Assembly (NCBI GenBank): GCA_024763595.1
Contig: JANTFK010000006.1
Location: 1 to 21,308, forward strand
DNA from: Bacteroidales bacterium
Lineage (GTDB): Bacteria > Bacteroidota > Bacteroidia > Bacteroidales > GCA-2748055
DNA: 21,308 nt
Direction: 5' to 3'
The position numbers were made by a program, and so were the translations under genes. Shown piece by piece: positions 1 to 7,730 of the stretch. Each line of letters starts with the position of its first letter. Position 1 is the stretch's first letter. The notes beneath the pieces were generated by a model, which saw only the letters and a program-made list of their open reading frames with translations, ran no database searches and was not told the DNA's origin.

Positions 1-1
1 C

Positions 2-142
2 ATGACAGCTATGCATAAGGCAACAGACAATGCCACAGAACTCCTGAAAGAGCTGAGCCTGCAGTTCAATAAGGCACGCCAGGCTTCCATCACTACCGAG
101 ATCCTGGAGATTGTCAGCGGAGCGGAGGCGTTAAAAGGGTAG
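2..142 (+). CDS. atpG: ATP synthase F1 gamma subunit, C-terminal end (5' cut by window edge)
   Basis: The reading frame that enters the window ends at TAG 140-142 and encodes 47 residues beginning MTAMHKATDNATELLKEL and ending in EIVSGAEALKG. This is the highly conserved C-terminal helix of the F1 gamma subunit (a run of the form M-x-A-M-x-x-A-T-x-N-A, then L-x-x-x-x-N-x-x-R-Q-A-x-I-T-x-E-I-x-E-I-V-x-G-A). In the family this helix forms the central rotor shaft inside the alpha3beta3 head and couples proton flow to ATP synthesis. The first ATG here is internal to the protein, not its start. Other F1 genes probably lie to the left. The gene is convergent with carB, with 17 bases between the stops. 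Confidence 0.93.
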   Translation: MTAMHKATDNATELLKELSLQFNKARQASITTEILEIVSGAEALKG

Positions 143-159
143 TTCCGGAACTTGTCAGG

Positions 160-3100
160 CTAATACTCATCCCAGCTCTTGATGGAGATATCCTCCGGCT
201 CAAGTTTACAGATGGAATAGATAAATGCCGAAGCCAGCCTGGCGTTGGTAATCAGCGGAATGTTAAAATCCACCGCACCCCGCCGGATGGAATAATCATT
301 TGATAATTCGTTTGAAGAAAGATCCTTGGGGATATTCACCACCAGATCGATCTTCTTTGACTTCAGGAAATCCATTACATTGGGTTGCTTATCTTCATCG
401 GGCCATGCCAGGTCGATGGATTTGATCCCATTGAGGCTTAAGAAATCGTGGGTCCCATGAGTGGCATACAGTTGGTAGCCTTTGTCCACCAGCATTCTAC
501 AGGAGTTTACAAGCTCAACTTTTGAACGCATACCCCCTGTTGAGAGCAGGATATTCTTTTCAGGAATGGTATAACCTACCGACAACATCGCTTTCAGGAT
601 TGCCTCATAGTAATTATCGCCGATGCAACCCACTTCTCCGGTGGATGACATATCAACTCCCAGTACCGGATCCGCTTTTTTCAGCCTTGAGAAAGAAAAC
701 TGAGGCGCTTTGCATCCGATGTAATCCAGGTCGAAGATGGATTTATGGGGTTTTTCCACCGGTACTTTAAGCATAATCCTGGTTGCCTGGTCGATAAGAT
801 TTGACTTCAGAACCTTGGAAACGAAGGGCATGCTGCGGGAGGCCCGCAGGTTGCATTCGATCACTTTGATATCATTGTCCTTGGCCAGGAACTGCATGTT
901 GAAAGGGCCTGAAATTTCAAGTTCCCCGGCCAGCTCCCTGGCAATTTTTTTAATTCTTCGTACGGTTTCAAAATAGATCTTCTGCGGCGGGAAGACCATG
1001 GTGGCATCACCCGAGTGGACACCTGCAAACTCAACGTGTTCTGAAATGGCATACGAGAAGAGTTCTCCATTCCTGGCCACTGCATCAATTTCAATCTCTT
1101 TGGCCTGCTCAATGAACTCAGAAACCACCACCGGATACTGTTTGGATACCCGTGCAGCCAGTGTGAGGAATCCTTCCAGTTCCTCCCGGTTGGATACGAC
1201 ATTCATTGCGGCCCCGGATAACACATAGGAAGGGCGTACCAGCAGCGGGAAACCCACTTCCTCCACAAAACTAAAGATCTCGTTCATGCTGCTCAACTCT
1301 TTCCAGCGGGGCTGATCAATGTCCAGCTGGTCAAGCATCATGGAGAACTTATGCCTGTTTTCTGCGCGGTCGATGGATTCCGGTGCTGTCCCCAGAATAT
1401 GAACATGTTGCTGATGCAACCGCATGGCCAGGTTATTGGGAATTTGTCCGCCAACGGAAACGATGACTCCTTTGGGCGCTTCCAGGTCATAAATATCCAT
1501 CACCCTTTCAAAGGAGAGCTCGTCAAAATAGAGGCGGTCGCATACATCATAATCGGTGGAAACGGTCTCAGGATTGTAATTGATCATGATGGAGCGATAA
1601 CCCTCATCGTTAACTGTCTTCAGTGCATTTACGCTGCACCAGTCAAATTCAACACTGGAACCGATGCGGTATGCGCCCGAACCCAGAACGATGACCGATC
1701 GTTGATCCGCAGTGAACGAAATGTCATGTTCATTTCCGCTATAGGTCAGATAGAGGTAATTGGTCTGTGCCGGATATTCAGCCGCCAGTGTATCAATCTG
1801 TTTAACACTGGGTATAATGTTCCTGGCTTTCCGGTGTTTGCGAACCTCCAGCAAGTTGCTGGTAACATCACCCTCCATGATCAGGCGGGCAATCTGAAAA
1901 TCACTGAATCCTGCCTTCTTTGACTGAAGCAACAATGCATCATCCAGCTGAGGCAATCCGCTAATCTGTTCCAGTTGTAGCTTCAGGTCAAATATGTTCT
2001 TCAGTTTCACAAGGAACCATTTGTCTATCCTGGTCAACTCATGGATACGGTCAATATCATAACCTTCACTAAAGGCTTTCTCGATAACCAGGATACGCAT
2101 GTCAGTGGGCTCTGAAAGCTCATGGTCTATGTCACTGATCTCCACTTCATGATTTCCCACGAAACCATGCATGCCCTGTCCGATCATCCGTATCCCTTTC
2201 TGAACGGCCTCTTCAAAGGTGCGGCCAATGGCCATAACCTCTCCTACCGATTTCATACTTGAGTCGATGAGTTTGGATACACCGTGGAACTTGTTCAGGT
2301 CCCATCGGGGAATCTTACATACGATATAATCCAGGGCGGGCTCAAAAAATGCAGATGTGGTCCTGGTAATGGAATTACGTAACTGATGAAGCCCGAATCC
2401 CAGGGCCAGTTTGGCTGCTACGAAAGCCAGGGGATAACCTGTGGCCTTACTGGCAAGGGCTGAAGAACGGGAGAGCCGGGCGTTCACCTCAATGACCCTG
2501 TAATCTTCTGAATAGGGATCCAGGGCATATTGCACATTGCATTCTCCCACGATCCCAATATGCCTGATAATATCAATGGAGAGTTTTCTCAACTTGTGGT
2601 ATTCACTATTGGTAAGTGTCTGTGAGGGTGCGACAACAATGCTTTCACCGGTATGGATTCCCAGGGGATCGAAATTCTCCATATTACATACTGTAATACA
2701 GTTATCGAAGCTGTCCCTCACCACTTCATATTCCACCTCTTTCCATCCTTTCAGGGACTCCTCTACCAGAATCTGAGGTGAGTATGAAAATGCTTTCTTG
2801 GCCAGCTTATCCAACTCATCCCTGTTATAACAGAAACCACTTCCCTGTCCGCCCAGCGTATAAGCAGCCCGGATGATGATCGGGAACCCCAGCTCTTCAG
2901 ATGCTTTATGAGCATCTTTCACAGTGGTTACGGCAATGCTCCGGGGTGTTTTCACATGGATCTCATTCAGTTTACCCACAAACAGCTCCCTGTCTTCCGT
3001 ATCCATAATGGCCCGGACCGGTGTCCCGAGCACTTTTACGTTATTTTTATCCAGGACACCCGCTTCATACAAGGCAACACCACAGTTCAGTGCAGTTTGT

Positions 3101-3369
3101 CCGCCAAAAGCCAGTAGAATTCCATCCGGTTGCTCCTTTTCAATTACCTTTTCTACAAAATATGGCGTTACCGGCAGGAAGTAGATCTTATCGGCCACCT
3201 CTTCAGAGGTTTGAACAGTAGCAATATTGGGATTGATCAGGACAGTGAAAATCCCTTCCTCCCGGAGGGCTTTAAGGGCCTGTGATCCGGAATAATCAAA
3301 CTCACCGGCTTCACCGATTTTCAGTGCTCCTGAGCCAAGGATCACCACTTTCTTGATAATTGTGTTCAT
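160..3369 (-). CDS. carB: Carbamoyl-phosphate synthase large subunit
   Basis: At 1069 aa this is the full family length (E. coli about 1073). It makes carbamoyl phosphate from bicarbonate, ATP and ammonia supplied by CarA, for arginine and pyrimidine synthesis in the cytoplasm. The two homologous halves are visible: GSGALKIGEAGEFDYSGSQ near the N-terminus and GSGAYRIGSSVEFDWCSVN near residue 565 mark the paired pre-ATP-grasp folds. Each is followed by an ATP-grasp domain (GECNVQYALDP...VIEVNARLSRSSALASK and GPFNMQFLAKD...VIECNLRASRSMPFVSK). A C-terminal MGS-like allosteric domain (about 930-1069) follows. The N-terminal motif is nearer to the Bacteroidota/CAD-like form than to E. coli CarB. 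The gene is divergent from argR across a region with ArgR-box-like sites. Its partner carA lies on the same strand, 7.8 kb upstream. The ATG start at 3367-3369 is preceded by a long leader. Confidence 0.97.
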   Translation of the reverse strand: MNTIIKKVVILGSGALKIGEAGEFDYSGSQALKALREEGIFTVLINPNIATVQTSEEVADKIYFLPVTPYFVEKVIEKEQPDGILLAFGGQTALNCGVALYEAGVLDKNNVKVLGTPVRAIMDTEDRELFVGKLNEIHVKTPRSIAVTTVKDAHKASEELGFPIIIRAAYTLGGQGSGFCYNRDELDKLAKKAFSYSPQILVEESLKGWKEVEYEVVRDSFDNCITVCNMENFDPLGIHTGESIVVAPSQTLTNSEYHKLRKLSIDIIRHIGIVGECNVQYALDPYSEDYRVIEVNARLSRSSALASKATGYPLAFVAAKLALGFGLHQLRNSITRTTSAFFEPALDYIVCKIPRWDLNKFHGVSKLIDSSMKSVGEVMAIGRTFEEAVQKGIRMIGQGMHGFVGNHEVEISDIDHELSEPTDMRILVIEKAFSEGYDIDRIHELTRIDKWFLVKLKNIFDLKLQLEQISGLPQLDDALLLQSKKAGFSDFQIARLIMEGDVTSNLLEVRKHRKARNIIPSVKQIDTLAAEYPAQTNYLYLTYSGNEHDISFTADQRSVIVLGSGAYRIGSSVEFDWCSVNALKTVNDEGYRSIMINYNPETVSTDYDVCDRLYFDELSFERVMDIYDLEAPKGVIVSVGGQIPNNLAMRLHQQHVHILGTAPESIDRAENRHKFSMMLDQLDIDQPRWKELSSMNEIFSFVEEVGFPLLVRPSYVLSGAAMNVVSNREELEGFLTLAARVSKQYPVVVSEFIEQAKEIEIDAVARNGELFSYAISEHVEFAGVHSGDATMVFPPQKIYFETVRRIKKIARELAGELEISGPFNMQFLAKDNDIKVIECNLRASRSMPFVSKVLKSNLIDQATRIMLKVPVEKPHKSIFDLDYIGCKAPQFSFSRLKKADPVLGVDMSSTGEVGCIGDNYYEAILKAMLSVGYTIPEKNILLSTGGMRSKVELVNSCRMLVDKGYQLYATHGTHDFLSLNGIKSIDLAWPDEDKQPNVMDFLKSKKIDLVVNIPKDLSSNELSNDYSIRRGAVDFNIPLITNARLASAFIYSICKLEPEDISIKSWDEY

Positions 3370-3422
3370 GTTGATGGGCTAAGTGACGCTGTTATGTGGA
3401 TCGGGATGACCCTGCAGGGGTT

Positions 3423-3442
3423 CCGGAATCCATAATTTCCGG
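3423..3442. other. Inverted repeat in the carB leader
   Basis: CCGGAA (3423-3428) and TTCCGG (3437-3442) are perfect 6-base arms around an 8-base loop. Just inside, nearer carB, lies a perfect 10-base palindrome CCCTGCAGGG (3410-3419). If carB starts transcription near 3505, both elements lie in an untranslated leader of about 135 bases and could fold in the RNA. No U-tract follows, so a terminator or attenuator is not supported by the sequence alone. Confidence 0.3.
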
Positions 3443-3472
3443 GGTGTAAAAATAGAAAAAAAAGCTGAGAGA

Positions 3473-3505
3473 TTTGCATAGAATGAAATAAAATGCATAA
3501 ATTTG
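3473..3505 (+). promoter_or_regulatory. Predicted Bacteroidota-type promoter for the argR-proA operon
   Basis: A perfect TAnnTTTG -7 element (TAAATTTG, 3498-3505) is preceded, after a 21-base spacer, by TTTG (3473-3476), which fits the -33 element of the Bacteroidota housekeeping sigma factor. Transcription would start around 3510-3514, leaving a 14-18 base leader before the argR ATG at 3528. The -7 element lies inside the first ArgR-box-like palindrome, so bound ArgR would block the polymerase. Confidence 0.6.
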
Positions 3506-3530
3506 CATCCCAAACGTATAAATATACATG
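3492..3530. promoter_or_regulatory. Tandem ArgR (ARG) box-like operators
   Basis: Two 18-base sites lie at 3492-3509 and 3513-3530, with centres exactly 21 bases apart and 3 bases between them. This is the spacing known for paired ARG boxes in E. coli. The first has perfect arms ATGCA-N6-TGCAT (3493-3508). The second has GTATA-N2-TATAC (3516-3527). The two sites agree at 13 of 18 positions, counted by eye. The first covers the predicted -7 element of argR, and the second covers the ATG. Both are also next to the predicted carB promoter, so a single ArgR complex could repress both directions. The assignment rests on spacing, symmetry and the adjacent argR gene. It has not been tested against a curated Bacteroidota ArgR matrix. 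Confidence 0.55.
3511..3518 (-). promoter_or_regulatory. Possible -7 element for carB
   Basis: Read leftward, the sequence is TACGTTTG, a perfect TAnnTTTG. It would start carB transcription near 3505 and give a leader of about 135 bases. No well-spaced -33 TTTG is visible (the nearest leftward TTG is about 25 bases away), so this is weaker than the argR promoter. It overlaps the second ArgR-box-like site. Confidence 0.35.
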
Positions 3531-4004
3531 AAAAACAGGGATGCAAGACTGCTAGAGATCAGGAAGCTTATCGGAAGCCGGAATATTTCCAGTCAGGATG
3601 AATTAATGAAGCTCCTGGGAAAAAGAGGTTATGAGCTGACCCAGGCTACCCTTTCCAGGGATCTGAAATATTTGAAGGTGGCCAAGATGCCTGATGATCT
3701 TTCCGGTTATGTATATATTCTTCCGGATCAGGAGCAGGCCATTGAGGATGTAGAACTGGCCGGCCAGGGGCTAAACGGATTAATATCCATCGATTTTGCC
3801 CAGGGTATGGCTATTTTGCGAACACTTCCGGGACATGCGGGAAGTATTGCTTATACCATCGATAGCCTTTCAGCATATGAAATTGCCGGGACCATTGCCG
3901 GTGATGATACCATCCTGATCATTCCAAGGGATGGCGTCTCCAGGAGAGATGTGATCAAGATGTTAAAGTTGAGGATCCCCGGATTAATTCAGGAATCAAT
4001 TTAA
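3528..4004 (+). CDS. argR: Arginine repressor ArgR
   Basis: At 158 aa this is the usual ArgR length. It is an arginine-sensing transcription factor that, in characterised members, binds ARG boxes as a hexamer when loaded with L-arginine. The N-terminal winged helix-turn-helix covers about residues 6-55 (SSQDELMKLLGKRGYELTQ, then the recognition helix Q39-A-T-L-S-R-D-L). The C-terminal oligomerisation and arginine-binding domain carries GTIAGDDT at 121-128, whose paired aspartates (126, 127) contact arginine in the family. It is the first gene of the arginine/proline operon, 26 bases before the GNAT gene. It probably controls its own operon and carB through the boxes immediately upstream. ArgR is the clear best match. 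Confidence 0.96.
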   Translation: MKNRDARLLEIRKLIGSRNISSQDELMKLLGKRGYELTQATLSRDLKYLKVAKMPDDLSGYVYILPDQEQAIEDVELAGQGLNGLISIDFAQGMAILRTLPGHAGSIAYTIDSLSAYEIAGTIAGDDTILIIPRDGVSRRDVIKMLKLRIPGLIQESI

Positions 4005-4030
4005 TCATCGAGGAAACATTATAACAGATC

Positions 4031-4630
4031 ATGGTACAAGATATAGATATTAGCATTGCATCGGAAGCACACCTGAAATATGTGCCGGAGATCGAGCAGG
4101 CATTGATGCAGGCCTCTTTCCAGAAGGGAACGGGTATTGCTGTCCGAAGCAGCACATATCTCACTGAAAAGATTCGGGAGGGGAAAGCAGTCATTGCACT
4201 TTCCGGTGATGGCAGATGGGTTGGTTTCTGCTATATAGAATCGTGGGGTCATCATAAATATGTGGCCAACAGCGGGCTGATCGTCGCTTCCGCATTCAGG
4301 GGGCTTGGCCTGGCGGGTGAAATCAAAAAGCGCGCCCTCGAATTATCGGCCGAACTGTTTCCTGGAGCCAAATTATTTGGATTAACCACCAGCCTGGCTG
4401 TTATGAAGATTAACAGTGATTTGGGGTACAGGCCTGTAACCTTTTCCGAACTGACAGATGATGACCAGTTCTGGAAAGGGTGTGAGACATGCCCTTATTA
4501 TGATATTCTCGTGAGAACCAAACGGGATGATTGTCTCTGTACAGCCATGATCATGGATCCTGGCGAAAAAAAAAGAGTGAATGGTAAAGTGCATGCTTCT
4601 GGTATTAAAGTCAATATTAACCATATCTGA
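4031..4630 (+). CDS. GNAT-family acyltransferase, candidate N-acylglutamate synthase
   Basis: This 199-aa protein has a single GNAT fold. Motif A is visible as S81-G-L-I-V-A-S-A-F-R90-G-L-G-L-A95, matching the R-x-x-G-x-G/A acyl-CoA pyrophosphate loop. The C-terminal part has an unusual cysteine set, C151-x2-C154-x13-C168-x-C170, which could bind a metal. The gene sits between argR and argG, the same place as the GNAT in Bacteroides arginine clusters. From memory, that GNAT has been proposed from genetic data to supply the missing first step, acylation of glutamate with acetyl- or succinyl-CoA. Bacteroides fragilis is known to use N-succinylornithine carbamoyltransferase, so succinyl-CoA is a plausible donor. 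The acyltransferase fold is what I see; the glutamate substrate is inferred from context. It is not a standard two-domain ArgA. Confidence 0.8.
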   Translation: MVQDIDISIASEAHLKYVPEIEQALMQASFQKGTGIAVRSSTYLTEKIREGKAVIALSGDGRWVGFCYIESWGHHKYVANSGLIVASAFRGLGLAGEIKKRALELSAELFPGAKLFGLTTSLAVMKINSDLGYRPVTFSELTDDDQFWKGCETCPYYDILVRTKRDDCLCTAMIMDPGEKKRVNGKVHASGIKVNINHI

Positions 4631-4640
4631 ATAACATTAA

Positions 4641-5867
4641 ATGGAACCTGAAAAATTATATATGGGAAAAGAAAAAGTTTTACTGGCCTTCAGCGGGGGA
4701 TTGGATACATCCTTTTGCGCAGTCCATCTTTCGAGGGAAAAAAAGCTGGAGGTACATTCAGCCATTGTAAATACCGGTGGTTTCCAGGAAGAAGACCTGG
4801 AACAGATAGCGGCACATGCAAAAAAGCTGGGTATCGTCTCGCACCAGGTGCTGGATGTGACTGCTGACTATTATAACCGGTGCATACGCTATATGATATT
4901 TGGGAATATCCTCAGGAACCGGAGCTATCCCTTATCGGTAAGTTCTGAAAGGACCTTCCAGGCCATCGCACTGGTGGAGTACGCCAGAAAGAACGGATTC
5001 AAATATATAGCCCACGGATCCACAGCTGCCGGAAATGACCAGGTTCGTTTTGATCTGGTTATCCAGGTGCTGGCCCCCGGGATTCAGATCCTGTCACCCA
5101 TCCGCGACCTGGGCATTTCACGTGAGGATGAGATCGGTTACTTGAAGGCCAATGGGGTTAAAATGAATTGGGAAAAAGTTGGTTACTCCATCAACAAAGG
5201 GATCTGGGGAACAAGTGTGGGAGGAAAGGAGACCCTTACTTCGGGTGATGAATTGCCCGATGAGGCTTATCCCACCCCGGTTGAAAAGTCAGGTACCGAA
5301 ACGGTCACCATTGGGTTCGAAGAGGGAGAACCGGTAAGCCTGAATGGCGAACAATATGAACCCCTGGTGGTGATCAGGGAACTGGATAGCCTGGCCGCTC
5401 CCTGGGGAGTTGGCAGGGATGTGCATGTTGGAGACACCATTATCGGAATCAAGGGCAGGGTTGGATTTGAAGCTGCGGCAGCAAGGATCCTGATTGATGC
5501 TCACCTTGCACTGGAGAAACATGTACTTACCCGGTGGCAATTACACTGGAAAGAGCAGATCGGACAGTGGTACGGTATGTTTGTTCACGAAGCACAATAC
5601 CTGGAGCCGGTCATGCGCAATCTGGAAGCTTTCCTGGAATCTTCACAGCAAAATGTGGCAGGAGTGGTGACCGTTCGACTCAGGCCGTACAGTTTCCATA
5701 TTACCGGGGTGGAGAGCCAATTCGATCTGATGAACTCCTCTTTTGCATCCTATGGAGAGATGAACAGGGCCTGGACAGCAGCGGAAGTAGATGGATTCAC
5801 CAGGATACTGGGGAACCAGCAGCGAATCTGGTATTCGGTAAATGAAGATAATATTGAAACAAAATAA
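4641..5867 (+). CDS. argG: Argininosuccinate synthase
   Basis: At 408 aa it joins citrulline and aspartate using ATP to give argininosuccinate, the penultimate arginine step. The N-type ATP pyrophosphatase PP-loop is clear at LAFSGGLDTS (residues 15-24). The downstream signature HGSTAAGNDQVRFDL lies at about 125-139. The C-terminal half holds the substrate-binding and tetramerisation part. The start at 4641 is 10 bases after the GNAT stop. An in-frame ATG at 4662 (MGKEKVLLAF) sits closer to the PP-loop and could be the true start. It is followed by proC after 12 bases, in one operon. No defect is seen. Confidence 0.96.
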   Translation: MEPEKLYMGKEKVLLAFSGGLDTSFCAVHLSREKKLEVHSAIVNTGGFQEEDLEQIAAHAKKLGIVSHQVLDVTADYYNRCIRYMIFGNILRNRSYPLSVSSERTFQAIALVEYARKNGFKYIAHGSTAAGNDQVRFDLVIQVLAPGIQILSPIRDLGISREDEIGYLKANGVKMNWEKVGYSINKGIWGTSVGGKETLTSGDELPDEAYPTPVEKSGTETVTIGFEEGEPVSLNGEQYEPLVVIRELDSLAAPWGVGRDVHVGDTIIGIKGRVGFEAAAARILIDAHLALEKHVLTRWQLHWKEQIGQWYGMFVHEAQYLEPVMRNLEAFLESSQQNVAGVVTVRLRPYSFHITGVESQFDLMNSSFASYGEMNRAWTAAEVDGFTRILGNQQRIWYSVNEDNIETK

Positions 5868-5879
5868 CTAGATAAGTAT

Positions 5880-6668
5880 ATGAATAAAGTAGGGATCATA
5901 GGTGCGGGAAACATTGGGTGTGCTATCGCAAAAGGGCTGGTTAACTGTAAAAAAATGGATGCTTCACGGATATATCTTTCAAGAAAGAAAAACAATTTAC
6001 TGGAAGATCATAAAAAGAGAGGGTTCGTAGTAACAGATAATACCACCATTGTGAAAGCATGTGATATCATACTGCTTGCCGTGTTGCCCCATCAGGCCAG
6101 GGAAGTTGTGGATGATATAAAAGCGTTACTGGGTACGGGAAACAAGGTGCTGGTAAGTGTGGTATCGGCTGTCACTATCCAGGAGTTACAGGAGTGGTCA
6201 GGCGGGGTAGTCCCGGTGGTCAGGGTGATGCCCAATACTGCAGTGGAATTTGGAGCAGGGATGATCTGTATTGCAGGTGCGCATGAAGCATCGGTTGACC
6301 AGGTCAGATCACTCATAGAATCCCTGGGACAGACCATGATCATCAATGAGCAGTTGATGCCTGCAGCCACCATTCTGGGAGCTACCGGAATAGCCTTTTT
6401 CATGCGTTTCATCAGGGCTGTATCCCAGGGTGGGATCCAGATCGGATTTCATGCCGATGAAGCCGGACAGATCGCTGCACAGACAGCCAGGGGAGCAGCT
6501 GAATTACTGATGCAGAGCGATCATCATCCCGAGACACAGATTGACAGGGTAACAACACCCATGGGTTGTACGATTTCCGGACTCAACGAAATGGAGCATT
6601 TTGGATTAAGTTCTGCCGTCATCAAAGGTATTGTCAAATCTTTTTCGGGGATCAGTGATCTCAAATGA
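5880..6668 (+). CDS. proC: Pyrroline-5-carboxylate reductase, divergent Bacteroidota type
   Basis: This 262-aa protein has an N-terminal Rossmann nucleotide-binding motif (GIIGAGNIG, 5-13) and the family block VRVMPNTAVEFGAGM (115-128). An all-helical C-terminal dimerisation domain ends in IDRVTTPMGCTISGLNEME. The reaction is the NAD(P)H reduction of 1-pyrroline-5-carboxylate to proline, completing the route begun by proB and proA in the same operon. Two conserved places differ from the E. coli and human enzymes. The usual G-S-x-P-A-Y stretch is replaced by G167-A-T-G-I-A-F. The S-P-G-G-T-T loop reads T-P-M-G-C-T (226-231). Similar changes occur in Bacteroidota ProC as I recall them. It overlaps the next gene by ATGA. 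It is not ArgC, as the catalytic Cys motif of that family is absent. Confidence 0.88.
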   Translation: MNKVGIIGAGNIGCAIAKGLVNCKKMDASRIYLSRKKNNLLEDHKKRGFVVTDNTTIVKACDIILLAVLPHQAREVVDDIKALLGTGNKVLVSVVSAVTIQELQEWSGGVVPVVRVMPNTAVEFGAGMICIAGAHEASVDQVRSLIESLGQTMIINEQLMPAATILGATGIAFFMRFIRAVSQGGIQIGFHADEAGQIAAQTARGAAELLMQSDHHPETQIDRVTTPMGCTISGLNEMEHFGLSSAVIKGIVKSFSGISDLK

Positions 6669-7723
6669 TGAGCGGGATCACAACCTATACAGATCTTTTA
6701 ATGGAGATGATTTCCATCCCTGCCGAAAGCCGCCATGAGCAGCAACGTGCCGGTTTCCTGGAAACATATCTGCGGGGCAAGGGTTTTGAAGTAACCAGGA
6801 TTCACAACAACCTGCTGGTAGGAGATCCGGGAAAAAAAGATGCTTTACCCAGCATTGTTTTGAATTCACATATGGATACGGTTCCCCCCTCTGAAGGCTG
6901 GGTAAAGGATCCCTGGACTCCCTGCCTGGAAGGGGATAAGATAACCGGACTGGGCAGTAATGATGCCGGTGCCTCTGTAATATGTATGATCGCAACCTAT
7001 GAGCAAATGGCGCCTTCCCTGCGGGGTCAAATGAACCTGCTGCTGGTAATCAGTGCAGAGGAAGAGATATCCGGTCCCGGAGGAATTATCTCGGTATTGC
7101 CATTGCTGGGTGAGCCGGATGGGGTGATCGTAGGTGAACCTACGGGAATGCAACCGGCAGTGGCCGAACGGGGCCTGATGGTGCTGGATGGTGAGGTAAA
7201 GGGCGTTGCGGGACATGCAGCAAGGAATGAAGGCGAGAATGCCATCTATAATGCGGTGGAGGATATCCGTTCCATCACCGGGTTGAAATTTGACATGCGA
7301 TCGGAATGGCTTCCCGATCCGGGTGCGCAGGTAACCATGATTGAGGCCGGTACAAAACACAATGTGGTTCCGGATGTTTGCCGTTATGTGGTGGACGTGA
7401 GAAGCAATGACCGGTATGATAATAATGCCATGCTGGAGGTGATCAGGTCTGTCTGTCAGGCAGAACTGGTTCCGCGCTCCACCCGGCTGCAACCTTCAGG
7501 TTTAAACAGGGATCATTTTCTGATGAAAACCGTTGAGGCCTGCGGAATGATACCCTTTGGATCCTCTACCCTTTCCGATATGGCGCTGATCCCGTTCCCT
7601 TCCATAAAACTGGGGCCGGGCGACTCCGCCAGGTCACATACGGCAGGCGAGTATATACTGAAAAGTGAAATGGAAGCGGGAATTGAACGCTATTGCCTGC
7701 TGCTGAATAACCTGAAAGCATAA
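6665..7723 (+). CDS. argE: M20-family deacylase (ArgE/DapE type), probably for N-acyl-ornithine or N-acyl-citrulline
   Basis: This 352-aa zinc amidohydrolase has the M20 metal ligands: H69-x-D71 (NSHMDTVPP), D100 (GLGSNDAGAS), the E132-E134 run (SAEEEISG) containing the general base, E158 (VGEPTG) and H325 (RSHTAGEY). The lid/dimerisation domain has G-V-A-G-H184-A-A. It would remove the acyl group from acylornithine or acylcitrulline. In Bacteroidota pathways that carbamoylate acylornithine, the substrate is acylcitrulline, which would feed ArgG directly. The start ATG at 6665 overlaps the proC stop (ATGATG), and a second ATG at 6668 is in frame. argH follows after 7 bases. The M20 family is certain. 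The exact substrate (acetyl or succinyl, ornithine or citrulline) is inferred from position, and DapE-like activity cannot be excluded. Confidence 0.82.
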   Translation: MMSGITTYTDLLMEMISIPAESRHEQQRAGFLETYLRGKGFEVTRIHNNLLVGDPGKKDALPSIVLNSHMDTVPPSEGWVKDPWTPCLEGDKITGLGSNDAGASVICMIATYEQMAPSLRGQMNLLLVISAEEEISGPGGIISVLPLLGEPDGVIVGEPTGMQPAVAERGLMVLDGEVKGVAGHAARNEGENAIYNAVEDIRSITGLKFDMRSEWLPDPGAQVTMIEAGTKHNVVPDVCRYVVDVRSNDRYDNNAMLEVIRSVCQAELVPRSTRLQPSGLNRDHFLMKTVEACGMIPFGSSTLSDMALIPFPSIKLGPGDSARSHTAGEYILKSEMEAGIERYCLLLNNLKA

Positions 7724-7730
7724 ACCGGAT

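Noticed and set aside
1351..1923. Rightward open frame (about 190 codons) within carB
   Set aside because: It is antisense to the well-conserved middle of carB, and no domain is recognisable.
6866..7492. Long leftward open frame (about 208 codons) inside the M20 deacylase gene
   Set aside because: It lies antisense to a gene with intact catalytic motifs, its peptide is rich in His, Arg and Pro with no recognisable domain, and it has no promoter-like element.
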